Shown piece after piece: positions 1-7,967 of a stretch of 64,000 nt of DNA (position 1 is the first letter of the stretch; each line of letters opens with the position of its first letter). A program made the translations under genes and the position numbers. The notes beneath the pieces are model-generated. The model was not told where the DNA came from. It saw nothing but the letters and a program-made list of their open reading frames with translations, and did not search any database. The stretch is from Alcaligenaceae bacterium (lineage in GTDB: Bacteria > Pseudomonadota > Gammaproteobacteria > Burkholderiales > Burkholderiaceae_B), in assembly GCA_013416455.1 (NCBI GenBank), contig JACCES010000001.1, positions 575,962 through 639,961 on the forward strand, in the 5' to 3' direction.

Positions 1-311
1 GGCACATGCCCCTGCGCGCCCACAATGTGGCATGCAAGGCTGGAGTCGTCGCTCTGGCAAAAGCCATCGCACGCGAATTCGGCGGGCAAGGGATCACCGC
101 TAACACTGTTGCCCCCGGTGCCATCGACACCGAGCGTGACTGGTCTCAATACGCTCATTTCGATATCGACGAGGTGTTGAAGGACATACCGGTATCCCGG
201 CTGGGCACCGTCGACGATGTTGCCCAGGCTTGCGTTTATCTAAGCACGGATGCTGCCAGCTTCGTATCCGGCCAGACCATCCATGTGAACGGCGGCCAGT
301 ACATGTTCTGA
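1..311 (+). CDS. SDR-family oxidoreductase, C-terminal part (cut by window start)
   Basis: The frame is open to the left edge, so the nucleotide-binding half is missing. The visible ~102 residues match the C-terminal half of a short-chain dehydrogenase/reductase: the catalytic helix with KAGVVALAKAIAREF, then ITANTVAPGAIDT, and the end motif VSGQTIHVNGGQYMF typical of FabG-like SDRs. The position four residues before the catalytic Lys, normally Tyr, is Asn (NVACK). Tyr-less active sites are known in some SDRs such as 2,4-dienoyl-CoA reductases, so it may be an atypical member. The substrate cannot be read from the fragment. It ends convergently, 57 bp from the LacI-family gene. The family call is firm; the function is unknown. 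Confidence 0.85.
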   Translation, partial: HMPLRAHNVACKAGVVALAKAIAREFGGQGITANTVAPGAIDTERDWSQYAHFDIDEVLKDIPVSRLGTVDDVAQACVYLSTDAASFVSGQTIHVNGGQYMF

Positions 312-368
312 CCGGCGGAACAAACGGCCGGCTCCCCAAGCCATGGCGACCCCGCATGCCGCCCCGGC

Positions 369-1397
369 CTACCCCGTCCCCCGCACGACCAATTTCGGCT
401 GGAAACTGACGTCCTGCGCGTCGTCGCCGGCGGCGCCCGGTTGCCTGTCGTTCACACTGAGCTGGCGCAGCAGCAATGATGCGCCGGTGGCGGCCATATC
501 CTGTACCGGCAGGCTGACACAGGTGATGCCGGGGCCCCACAGCCTGAACCAGGGGGGGTCGTGATAACCCACCAGGGCCAGCTGTTCCGGCACGCGCACG
601 TGCCGTTCCTGGATGGCGGCCAGCGCCCCCAGCGTCAGCTGCGAACTGGCCAGCACGACGCCGGTGGGGGGCTGTGGCAGATCGAGCAGCCGGGACATGG
701 CAGCGTGGCCGAATTCAGGCCTGGGAGTGCCTTGCTGTATCAAGGATTCATCCACCGGGATGCCGCCCTGCGACATGGCCTCGCGGTAGCCCGCTTCACG
801 CGCCTTGCCGGTGCTCAGGCTGCTGAAGCCGGCGATGAGCGCGATCCGCGCATGGCCTTGTTCAATCAGGCGCTGGGTGGCCAGCGCGATACCCGCGCGC
901 TCGTCCACCTTGACGGCGGCGGTATGCAGCTTCGGATGCTGACGCAGCAGCTGAATGGCCGGAATCGACGACAGCAGGTCGATCGATTCCTTGCGCATGT
1001 TCGCCGTGGGCGCGATGATCACGCCCGCCACCCGCGCTTCCCGCAAGCTCTGCACGTGCTTGAGCTCTATGCCGGGATCGTCTTCCGAAGTGGCCAGCAC
1101 GAGCTTGTAGCTATGCGCCAGAAAAGCGGCCGCCAGGGTTGCCATGGTGGCGCTGTAGAAATCGTTCTGGACGTCCGGGAAAATGACGCCGATGAGCTCG
1201 CTGCGGGTCCGGCGCAGCATGCGGGCGCCGGAATTGGGTATGTAGCCCAGTTCGAGCGCCGCCTGCTTGACACGCTCGCGCGTCCTGGCCTGCACGGAAG
1301 GCATGTCGCGCAAGGCGCGGGACACCGTGGGATGGGACAGCCCGAGGTGTTCCGCGATGTCCTTGATCGTGATGTCGCTTCCGCGCTTTATTGACAT
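369..1397 (-). CDS. LacI-family transcriptional regulator
   Basis: A predicted 342-residue DNA-binding repressor or activator. Residues 10-31 form the LacI helix-turn-helix (ITIKDIAEHLGLSHPTVSRAL), followed by the hinge helix region (ELGYIPNSGARMLRR). A periplasmic-binding-protein-like effector domain starts near residue 66 (SELIGVIFPDV). The open frame extends 25 codons upstream, but the family start is the ATG at 1397 (MSIKRGSDITIKDI). It sits beside a cut SDR and a kinase/enolase-paralogue pair, so a sugar- or acid-responsive local regulator is the natural inference. Candidate operators (two ACACGTGT palindromes) lie upstream of the enolase-like gene. The ligand is unknown. Confidence 0.93.
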   Translation of the reverse strand: MSIKRGSDITIKDIAEHLGLSHPTVSRALRDMPSVQARTRERVKQAALELGYIPNSGARMLRRTRSELIGVIFPDVQNDFYSATMATLAAAFLAHSYKLVLATSEDDPGIELKHVQSLREARVAGVIIAPTANMRKESIDLLSSIPAIQLLRQHPKLHTAAVKVDERAGIALATQRLIEQGHARIALIAGFSSLSTGKAREAGYREAMSQGGIPVDESLIQQGTPRPEFGHAAMSRLLDLPQPPTGVVLASSQLTLGALAAIQERHVRVPEQLALVGYHDPPWFRLWGPGITCVSLPVQDMAATGASLLLRQLSVNDRQPGAAGDDAQDVSFQPKLVVRGTG

Positions 1398-1531
1398 ATT
1401 GCAGGAACTTCTCGGCCGGATGGCGATGAATGCCGCAATGACTTGGCCGCTCATTTTACGGCATGTGACCACGCGCCCGCGCGCACGCCCCCTTCAGCGG
1501 CGACGCCGCGCCTTCCGCCGGTTTCCCGGGT

Positions 1532-2668
1532 TCATCCGGCCAGTGCGCCGCCCCACACCTGCGCAATTTCGGCAAGCGTGGCCGGTGGACGCAGGATCAT
1601 GGGACGCGCCACATGGCGCACCGCATCCCGATCGGATTCCCGCGTCAGGTATTCAACGGTGGATTTGCCATCGACACGCGCCAGGAACAGGGCGGGCAAC
1701 AGCTTTGCCGCCCGCCGTTCGAGCGCCTGCGGAGCCTCCCAGTCGACCTGCTGAAGATAGGCCTGCCTGAATGCCATGAAGGCTTGCAGATAGTCGTGCC
1801 GCTTGTCCCGGCGCACCAGGCATTTCAGCAGAAGGTGATTGAGGCAGAAGGCCACATCGAAGGCGGGATCGCCGAACCAGGCGCATTCGGCGTCGAGAAA
1901 AACGGGAGACTCGGGCCCGACGAGGATGTTCTTCGGACTGATGTCGCCATGCACCAGGGCAAGATGCGTATTGAGGGTAGTGTCCGCCAGATCATGCAAG
2001 ACGGAAGATAGATCCGGATGCGCCTGCGCCGTCGCGATCAGGTAGGGCTCCAGGCGTATCTGATGGAAGATGTCATCGTTCTGGAAGCATTCCGCAATGG
2101 CGGGGTCACGGGTCGACGCCGAATGCAGCGTACCCAGCAGCGCCGCCACCGCGGGGGCGACGCGTTCGTCGACATGGCCCGCCAGCAACTGGCTTTTCCA
2201 CACCGGATGCGTGCCGCCGTCCAGGTATTCCATTGCAAATGCGCCGAGCTCCGGATCATGGGCGATGGGCTCGGGCACGGCCCGGGGCGCATGGGCGGCC
2301 GCGAAATTCAGCCATGCCCATTCATAGGCATTGCGCGAGGTGGGCGCCTGCCAGTCCTGAGCCACCTTCAGGCGCGGCAGCGCGCACTTCACGCATAATG
2401 TCCGTTCAGGCAAGGCGACGCGCCAGATGTCGGACGATACGCCACCGGTCAGGGCTGTCCAGGCCGCCGGCGTGTCCCGGGCGGCCAGGCCCTGCGCAAG
2501 AAGAAAATCAAGCAGCTTGGGGTCGGGTCTTTGAGCCGTATTGAAGAACTCCGGCCCGGAGGCCGGAGCTTCTCCGCCACAATGCAGGGGCGCCTTCGGC
2601 GCCGCATTGATATTGCCTCGCTTGGCCTCGTCCTGAAGGACGAGGCTTGCGCTTTGTCGCGTGGTCAC
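1532..2668 (-). CDS. APH-fold phosphotransferase (aminoglycoside/choline kinase-like)
   Basis: A 378-codon ORF with the aminoglycoside phosphotransferase/choline-kinase fold. The N-lobe has a nucleotide-loop-like LTGGVSSDIWRV (about 73-84) and CVKCA with the ATP-anchoring Lys (about 92-96). The Brenner catalytic loop is VHGDISPKNIL (HGD 240-242) and the metal site is FLDAECAWFGDPAFD (D259, D267), so the catalytic residues are intact. The GTG start overlaps the TGA of the upstream enolase-like gene (GTGA), which suggests translational coupling. The first ~40 residues are encoded by a dispersed hairpin repeat (copy A) and are low-complexity, so the native start may have lain further in; I see no good ATG there. 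The substrate is unknown. Coupling to an enolase paralogue suggests a small-molecule catabolic kinase rather than antibiotic resistance. Confidence 0.85.
   Translation of the reverse strand: MTTRQSASLVLQDEAKRGNINAAPKAPLHCGGEAPASGPEFFNTAQRPDPKLLDFLLAQGLAARDTPAAWTALTGGVSSDIWRVALPERTLCVKCALPRLKVAQDWQAPTSRNAYEWAWLNFAAAHAPRAVPEPIAHDPELGAFAMEYLDGGTHPVWKSQLLAGHVDERVAPAVAALLGTLHSASTRDPAIAECFQNDDIFHQIRLEPYLIATAQAHPDLSSVLHDLADTTLNTHLALVHGDISPKNILVGPESPVFLDAECAWFGDPAFDVAFCLNHLLLKCLVRRDKRHDYLQAFMAFRQAYLQQVDWEAPQALERRAAKLLPALFLARVDGKSTVEYLTRESDRDAVRHVARPMILRPPATLAEIAQVWGGALAG
2549..2667 (-). repeat. Dispersed hairpin repeat, copy A (starts at the enolase-like stop codon)
   Basis: Read on the minus strand, the element begins with the TGA of the enolase-like gene (2667-2665), then CCACG, GCGCAAGCC and three hairpins. 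Stem 1 is GCCTCGTCC / GGACGAGGC (2625-2633 with 2638-2646, loop TGAA). Stem 2 is GGCGCC / GGCGCC (2589-2594 with 2598-2603), extended by AATGC/GCATT. Stem 3 is CTCCGGCC / GGCCGGAG (2549-2556 with 2561-2568). The plus-strand block TTGCCTCGCT before stem 1 is shared with copies B and C. Here the element is translated as the N-terminus of the kinase ORF. Confidence 0.85.
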
Positions 2669-3966
2669 GATGCGTTCCCTCCGGCCAGCGCCTTCATGCC
2701 CGCATAGGGCGCGGCGGTTTCCATTTCGATGCGCAACAGCTGATTGTATTTGCAGACCGTGCTGGAAGTGCGCAGCGAGCCGATCTTGATCTGGCCCACT
2801 GCGGTGCCGACTGCCAGGTCCGCAATGAAGGGATCTTCGGTTTCGCCCGAGCGGGCCGAAATGATGGGTGCGTAGCCGGCCGCTTTTGCCTGCGCGATGA
2901 CGTCCAGTGTGCCGGACAATGTGCCGTTCTGATTGACCTTTACCAGGACACCGTTGGCGACGCCGCTTGCCATCCCCCTGCCCAGGCGTTCGCCGTTCGT
3001 GGTGAACAGGTCATCGCCGACGAGCTGGACGCGCTTGGCCAGGCGCGATGACAAGGCTTTCCAGCCCTCCCAGTCTTCTTCGTCCAGTCCATCTTCGATG
3101 GATACCACAGGGTAGTCCTTCACCCATTGCTCCATCATGTCTATCATGCCCTCCGAGTCGAGTTTTCTGCCTTCCCTGGCCAGGTGGTAGCGCCCATCCT
3201 CCGCCTTGAATGCGGTGGCCGCCACATCGATGGCTATTGCCATATCCTGGCCCGGCGTCAGGCCTGCGGCTTCGATGCTTTTGAGCATGAGTTCCAGGGC
3301 CTGCGTAGAACGCTCATATCCCGGGCTCAAGCCGCCCTCATCCGCCAGCAGGGTGGGCAGGCCAAGCTGCCTGCACTGTTCGGCCGCGGCATTGCGCACC
3401 CTCGACACCAGATGGATGGCGTCTTCGATGCTGGCCGCACGGACGGGTATGGCGAGAAAGTCCTGGACGTCCATCCCCCGGCCGGCATGCAGCCCGCCGC
3501 TGAGGATATTCACCATGGGCACCGGCATCTCGATCCGGGCGGTGCCCGACAGTTCCGCGATGCGCGCATGCAGGGCCTGCCTTGCCGCCGCCGCCGCGGC
3601 GCGGCAAACGGCAATGGAAGTGCCGAGCACCGCATTTGCCCCGAGCCGCTTCAATTGGGCCGTGCCGTCCAGCTCACGCAGCCGATCGTCGATGCCGCGC
3701 TGGTCGCCGGCATCGCATCCGCCCAGCGCGGCGGCGATTTCCGTGTTGACGTTCTGAACCGCCTTGCGCACACCGAGCCCAGCGTAATGCAGGGGATCGC
3801 CGTCGCGCAGTTCATGCGCTTCGGCTGTGCCCGTCGAAGCGCCGGAAGGCACCGCCGCCCTTCCGAAGCTGCCGTCCGCCAGGGTGACGTCCACTTCAAC
3901 GGTCGGGCGTCCCCGCGAATCCAGAATCTGGCGGCCTTGGATGCCTGCTATCGATGTGCGTGTCAT
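2665..3966 (-). CDS. Divergent enolase paralogue (enolase superfamily, altered active site)
   Basis: A 433-residue full-length enolase homologue: LDSRGRPTVEVDV near the N-terminus, loop SGASTGTAEAHELRDGD, and C-terminal SGETEDPFIADLAVGT and KYNQLLRIE. The metal ligands D247, E291 and D318/D319, catalytic E210 (ADEGG), K343 (VKVNQNG) and H160 are present. The QEF glutamate is Asp (D169), and the histidine of the normal SHRSGE loop is Ala (A371, SARSGE). Both positions are near-invariant in glycolytic enolase, so this is probably a paralogue acting on another 2-phospho acid, or a weak enolase. I chose the ATG at 3966 (MTRTSIAGI, aligned to family starts); another ATG lies at 3978. The downstream kinase overlaps it, suggesting a two-gene catabolic operon. 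Confidence 0.9.
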   Translation of the reverse strand: MTRTSIAGIQGRQILDSRGRPTVEVDVTLADGSFGRAAVPSGASTGTAEAHELRDGDPLHYAGLGVRKAVQNVNTEIAAALGGCDAGDQRGIDDRLRELDGTAQLKRLGANAVLGTSIAVCRAAAAAARQALHARIAELSGTARIEMPVPMVNILSGGLHAGRGMDVQDFLAIPVRAASIEDAIHLVSRVRNAAAEQCRQLGLPTLLADEGGLSPGYERSTQALELMLKSIEAAGLTPGQDMAIAIDVAATAFKAEDGRYHLAREGRKLDSEGMIDMMEQWVKDYPVVSIEDGLDEEDWEGWKALSSRLAKRVQLVGDDLFTTNGERLGRGMASGVANGVLVKVNQNGTLSGTLDVIAQAKAAGYAPIISARSGETEDPFIADLAVGTAVGQIKIGSLRTSSTVCKYNQLLRIEMETAAPYAGMKALAGGNAS

Positions 3967-4081
3967 GATTGTTCTCATAGAAAGTGGACCGCTGCGCAGC
4001 CATGAATCCCGTCGACAGCCGCCGAGCTGCCGCATGCTGGCGGCATCCAAGCGCTCGAAAGCCAGTACCGTCATGGAAGGT

Positions 4082-4089
4082 ACACGTGT
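4082..4089. promoter_or_regulatory. Candidate operator palindrome 1 (ACACGTGT)
   Basis: A perfect 8-bp palindrome, ACACGTGT, lies about 115 bp upstream of the enolase-like start, and the same sequence recurs at 4170. The central CG and even symmetry fit the usual form of LacI-family half-site pairs. Assignment to the LacI-type regulator at 369-1397 is inference from proximity only. Confidence 0.35.
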
Positions 4090-4168
4090 GCGAAACAAAA
4101 GAAGAATACTCCTCATCCAGGGGAATTTCCACGCTGCAAACTATCATAACTACAAGGAATTCGTATTG

Positions 4169-4178
4169 CACACGTGTG
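4169..4178. promoter_or_regulatory. Candidate operator palindrome 2 (CACACGTGTG)
   Basis: A perfect 10-bp palindrome, CACACGTGTG, contains the same ACACGTGT core as 4082-4089. The centres are 88 bp apart, a spacing compatible with looping. On the minus strand it lies just before a -10-like TATGAT at a plausible promoter distance, so it may overlap the -35 region of the enolase-like operon promoter. This is inference; no footprint is available. Confidence 0.35.
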
Positions 4179-4204
4179 TTTTTCAGCATATTCTTGTCCG
4201 GCGC

Positions 4205-4691
4205 CGCGACACATCTATCGGGCGAAGCGTTCAAGCAGGCCACCGGCATCGATATGCAGCATGTATCCTACAAGGGCAGCTCGCCCGCGCTGAACGACGT
4301 CGCCGGCGGGCACGTCGACCTGATGTTCGATTCGCTGGCGTCCAGCAGCCCTTTCATTCAGGCGGGCAAACTGCGGGCCCTGGCCGTGACCACCGCCAGC
4401 CGCTCACCCGCCATGCCCGACGTTCCGTCAGTGGCCGAAGCGGGCGTGCCCGGCTACGACATCAGTACCTGGTATGGCCTGTGGGCGCCGGCGGGCACAC
4501 CGGAAGCGATCGTGAAACTGCTGTCGGATGAGGCGGCCAAGGCATTCAATGACCCGGATGTGCGCGACCGCCTCTCCACCCTCGGCCTGCAGGCCACCAC
4601 CAGCACCCCGCAGGAGTTCAGCCAGTTCAACCAGGACGAACTGAAGAAATGGTCCGCCGTCGTCGAGCAGGCGGGGGTCACAGCGGAATGA
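4205..4691 (+). pseudogene. Truncated Bug/TctC-type solute receptor (5' half missing)
   Basis: From about 4209 the plus frame matches only the C-terminal half of a tripartite-tricarboxylate-transporter receptor (Bug family). Visible pieces are HVSYKGSSPALNDVAGGHVD, LRALAVTTASRSPAMPDVPS, YDISTWYGLWAPAGTPEAIV and QAGVTAE at the end. Intact relatives in this window have 324-334 residues with a signal peptide. Here about 160 residues remain, and neither the signal peptide nor the N-lobe is encoded upstream. The upstream 75 codons of the open frame show no homology. It is most simply read as a deletion remnant whose lost 5' half lay next to the enolase-like promoter region. It was probably the uptake receptor of the same catabolic module. 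Confidence 0.75.
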
Positions 4692-4794
4692 TCGGAGAAG
4701 GGCTGCCGGCGGATCCGCGTGCCTGTCCATGCAGCAGTCTCAAGCAGAGCGGTCCAGCCCGACGACACGGATCCGTCCCGGCCGTGCTGCGATG

Positions 4795-6201
4795 CTAAAG
4801 CTCCGGCCTGCTGCCCACACAGCGCAGCAGTTCGTCCAGGTCGGCGCCCTCCCAGAGCCGGTCCACGCTTTCGATGAGGGCATCGGCGACATGGCCGAAG
4901 CCACTGCCTTCGAGCAGCCGCCTGACCTTCCGCCGGGTTTCCCGCTCAAGGGCCGAAGGGTCGTCCCGGTACCGGTCGGCATCGGGGTCTCCCGAAGGGC
5001 AGACACTGTGCAGGGACATCACCCCGCCGTCGCGGCGGCGCAGCACCAGCTCTACGTTGTAGATATCCGGATAGGCATCGGTATAAGGCTGGTGGGAGGC
5101 GACATGGATACGCCGGCACAGCTCCAGTATTTCGCCGCGTCCTATGCTTCCGGCTTCGTAGTCCGACAGGCTCACGCTTCCCTGGGCCAGCGCGCAGGCC
5201 ACCCCGTAAGGCACATTGAACTGGGCATCGACGTTGTTGAACGGAATCTGATGGTAGGTCAGCACACCGGTTTCATAGATGCGGATGTCCACGCTTTCGA
5301 TATGCTGCGGCCGCACGCCCGCCGCATGCGCCTCCAGCGCCAGATCCAGCGCCCCGTGCATGAAGCGGCAACAAGGGTAAGGCTTGATCGCCGTGTCCAG
5401 GGCATGCAGCCGGGTTCCCAGGGCTTCAGTGATTGCCGGCAGATCGATGGCCTTGCCATGGCCCATGGCATTGAAGAAACCGCCCTCGCCTTCGAGAATG
5501 GTCGCCGGCCCGGTGAAGCCTTCCGCGGCCAGGGCCGCCGCCAGCACGCCCGACTGCGCCGCCCGGCCGGGATGCAGGCGCTTGATCCATGAGCCGTCGC
5601 TGCGCCATTCCGTCAGGCCGCTGGCCTGCGTTCCGGCGATCCCCAGCGCGCGGGTCAGCCCGGCGGGGTCCAGCCCCATCCCGACACCGGCCGCGAGCGC
5701 CGCGCCGAACACCCCGAATATGGCCGTGGGATGCATCCCGTGCTCGAAATGGCTGCCCCGATACGCAAGACCGAGGCGGCACATGATTTCGTAGCCGGCC
5801 AGCGTTGCCAGCAGGAAAGTCCTTCCGGACGCCCGGGACAGCTCGCAGGCCGCCAGCGCCGCCGGCACGATGACCGCCCCGGGATGCAGGACCGCGACGC
5901 GGTGGTCGTCATCGAGTTCCAGCGCGTGGGAAAAAGCGCCGTTGAGCAGCGCGGCATCCTGCGCGGACGCCGATTTTCCGACACCGGCGACCGTCGCCGT
6001 TTTACCCGACCCCAGCCTGCCCAGCGCCCGTATCATGCTGTCGCTCGAATCCGCCCTGGCTCCGGCGACCATCACCGCCAGGGTATCCAGGACATATAGT
6101 TTGATGGGCTCGTGATCCGCCCTTGCCGGATTCGCGGCCAGCGCATGCGCGAACTCGGCGAAGCGGGCGGCTATGGGGGAAGCTGGCTGGCCTGGCGACA
6201 T
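4795..6201 (-). CDS. MmgE/PrpD-family protein
   Basis: A 468-residue member of the MmgE/PrpD (2-methylcitrate dehydratase-like) family, which includes cytoplasmic dehydratases, decarboxylases and isomerases of small polycarboxylates. It starts at ATG 6201 (MSPGQPASPIAARFAEFAHAL). Family landmarks are KLYVLDTLAVMVAGA, the NGAFSHALELDDDH motif (family form is often NG..AHaLDyDD), the hydrophobic core GSHFEHGMHPTAIFGVFGAA and CCRFMHGALD. The open frame continues far upstream only because it runs antisense-free through the neighbouring gene. It lies 89 bp downstream of the MocR-type regulator on the same strand, probably in one transcription unit. The substrate is not predictable; a racemic dicarboxylate or hydroxy-acid is an inference. 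Confidence 0.9.
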   Translation of the reverse strand: MSPGQPASPIAARFAEFAHALAANPARADHEPIKLYVLDTLAVMVAGARADSSDSMIRALGRLGSGKTATVAGVGKSASAQDAALLNGAFSHALELDDDHRVAVLHPGAVIVPAALAACELSRASGRTFLLATLAGYEIMCRLGLAYRGSHFEHGMHPTAIFGVFGAALAAGVGMGLDPAGLTRALGIAGTQASGLTEWRSDGSWIKRLHPGRAAQSGVLAAALAAEGFTGPATILEGEGGFFNAMGHGKAIDLPAITEALGTRLHALDTAIKPYPCCRFMHGALDLALEAHAAGVRPQHIESVDIRIYETGVLTYHQIPFNNVDAQFNVPYGVACALAQGSVSLSDYEAGSIGRGEILELCRRIHVASHQPYTDAYPDIYNVELVLRRRDGGVMSLHSVCPSGDPDADRYRDDPSALERETRRKVRRLLEGSGFGHVADALIESVDRLWEGADLDELLRCVGSRPEL

Positions 6202-6290
6202 GATGATTTTCCTGATTGAAAGAAGTCGTGAACGGTTTGGGGAAAGACCGGCCAGCGGCCGGCGCTTTTTCGCCACAGGTTTGCGCGGGG

Positions 6291-7664
6291 TCAGATCAGC
6301 GTGGCGCTCGCCGGAGAACGGTTCTCGTCTATGGACCCCAGAGCGATCAGGGCACGCTCGAGCGCGTCCCGATCGGCACAGGACCCCAGGCTGATGCGAT
6401 AGCCGCTGGTGGCCGAGCTGCCGTCGGCGGCAACGGCGAAATGCGCCGCCGGGGACACCTTGACGCCCCGGCGCAGCGCCTGAATGGCGAAATTGTCCGC
6501 CGTCGCCCGGGTACGGCAGTCCACCCAGGCGTGGTAGGCATGCTTGTCGACAGCGCGGATGTTGGGCAGATACTGCCGCGCCAGTTCGTAGCGCAGCGAG
6601 GCCTCGGCGCGATGCGCCGCCGCAAACTGCCCGATGAAGCCTTCCCTGAGCATGTTCTCGGCCAGCTTGGAATAGAGATGCGGCCCCGTCCATTGCATGC
6701 TGACCAGGCCTTCCAGGAAGGCCTGCTGAAGCTGGGCGGGCACGATCGCGTAGCCCAGCCTGAAGCCGGACGCCACACATTTGGAATAGCCCGTGAGCAG
6801 AATGGCCCGGTCGGGTATGAAGGAAGCGACCGGCGGATGGAGCTCGCCGGCAATCGGCATGTTGACGCCGTCCTCGACGAGATAGGCGTCATACTTCCGG
6901 CACAGCCTGGCAACGGCGCGCCGGCGTTCGAGCGACATCGTGGCCGTGGTCGGATTGTGCAGGGTCGGGGTGAGGACCACCACTCTGGCATTGCCCTTCT
7001 TCAGCCGCTCTTCAAGATGGTCCGGCAGAATGCCTTCGTGGTCGAGAGCCACACCCTGGAGCCTGACGTCGCGAAAACCGGCGATGCGCCGGATTCCGGT
7101 ATAAGTGAGGTCTTCGCAGACGGCCGATTCGCCCGGCTTGAGCAGGGCAAGAAACGAGGCCAGCAATCCCTGGTGCACACCGGTGGTCAGCAACGGCCTT
7201 GCGCCCTTTGCGTCCACCCCGAACGATCGCATCCATTCCACCGCCAGCCGGGAATGCGCGTCCGAGGGCGCATAGCTGCCATAGCCGAACAGGCTGTCGT
7301 GGACGGCGCTGGCGTTCAAGGTGTCCAAGAGCCTGGAAAGTTCGCCGGACACCGCCGTCTGGGGCACGACATTCAATGACAGGTCCATGGCTTCGATCTC
7401 GTGGCGGGGCGCACTGCGATCCGCCACGAATGTCCCGTTGCCCACCTGGGCGGTGATCAGGCCCCGGCGCGAGGCAACCGCCATCCCTTTCGTCACCGTT
7501 GCAATGGTGACGCTGAACAGCTGGCTCAGTTCGCGGTTCGTGGGCAGTCTGTCCCCCGGCTTCAGGTCCCCCGCCTCGATCGCGCGCCCGATGGCGTCCG
7601 CCAGGGCAATGTACTTGGGCGAGGCATCGGAAGGTATGGATGCCGCCCATGATTGCTTCGTCAT
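6291..7664 (-). CDS. MocR-type transcriptional regulator (GntR wHTH + aminotransferase-like domain)
   Basis: A 457-residue fusion of an N-terminal GntR winged helix (about residues 17-82: AIEAGDLKPGDRLPTNRELS, then VTIATVTKGM) and a class I aminotransferase-like domain. The PLP-binding lysine is seen in LLTGYSKCVASGFRLGY near residue 300, and the substrate/PLP pocket motif is TPTLHNPTTATM. MocR/PdxR/GabR-type regulators sense PLP or amino compounds. The start is ATG 7664. It is divergent from the HisC-like aminotransferase and its downstream ABC/amidase genes. The 303-bp divergent region has repeated motifs suited to such a regulator, so it is the likely controller of both sides. Confidence 0.93.
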   Translation of the reverse strand: MTKQSWAASIPSDASPKYIALADAIGRAIEAGDLKPGDRLPTNRELSQLFSVTIATVTKGMAVASRRGLITAQVGNGTFVADRSAPRHEIEAMDLSLNVVPQTAVSGELSRLLDTLNASAVHDSLFGYGSYAPSDAHSRLAVEWMRSFGVDAKGARPLLTTGVHQGLLASFLALLKPGESAVCEDLTYTGIRRIAGFRDVRLQGVALDHEGILPDHLEERLKKGNARVVVLTPTLHNPTTATMSLERRRAVARLCRKYDAYLVEDGVNMPIAGELHPPVASFIPDRAILLTGYSKCVASGFRLGYAIVPAQLQQAFLEGLVSMQWTGPHLYSKLAENMLREGFIGQFAAAHRAEASLRYELARQYLPNIRAVDKHAYHAWVDCRTRATADNFAIQALRRGVKVSPAAHFAVAADGSSATSGYRISLGSCADRDALERALIALGSIDENRSPASATLI

Positions 7665-7967
7665 TGGTCTTGGATATCCTGCAAGATGAAGAGGCGCGGG
7701 CCCGACACCGCAAGGACGCCCGCCCGGCAGCCGACACACCTATAATAAACGCTATTACATTGTAACATCAGACTAGTGCTATAAGAACAGCGCTCAGAAA
7801 CGTTCTGCAGAGCCCTCTTCAGGCCGCCACCCGGCATCGGCAGCCTGTGTTGCGAAAGCCACATTTCATTTTCATCTCCTTCACACGGAAATTGTACTAG
7901 TTCTATTGAAAATCTTGATCTATTACAATGAACGGGAAGCGTTATCCCAACTGCAAAGGAGACAAGG
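7665..7967. promoter_or_regulatory. Divergent control region with paired direct repeats
   Basis: This 303-bp AT-rich gap lies between the MocR gene and the aminotransferase gene. Two motif pairs are visible. CTATTACA(T/A)TG occurs at 7752-7762 and 7920-7930. ACTAGT(G/T)CTAT occurs at 7772-7782 and 7896-7906. TTACATTGTAA (7755-7765) is also nearly palindromic, and a TATAAT hexamer is at 7741-7746. A third ACTAGTTC appears at 9324 upstream of the ABC substrate-binding gene. MocR regulators often bind direct repeats, so these are candidate sites (inference). Confidence 0.5.

Noticed and set aside
1532..2668. Antibiotic resistance determinant
   Set aside because: The APH fold alone does not imply resistance. 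The protein is coupled to an enolase paralogue in a catabolic setting and lacks any mobile-element context.
6202..6780. N-terminal extension of the MmgE/PrpD frame
   Set aside because: This part overlaps the MocR gene in another frame and has no similarity to the family. The ATG at 6201 gives the normal N-terminus.
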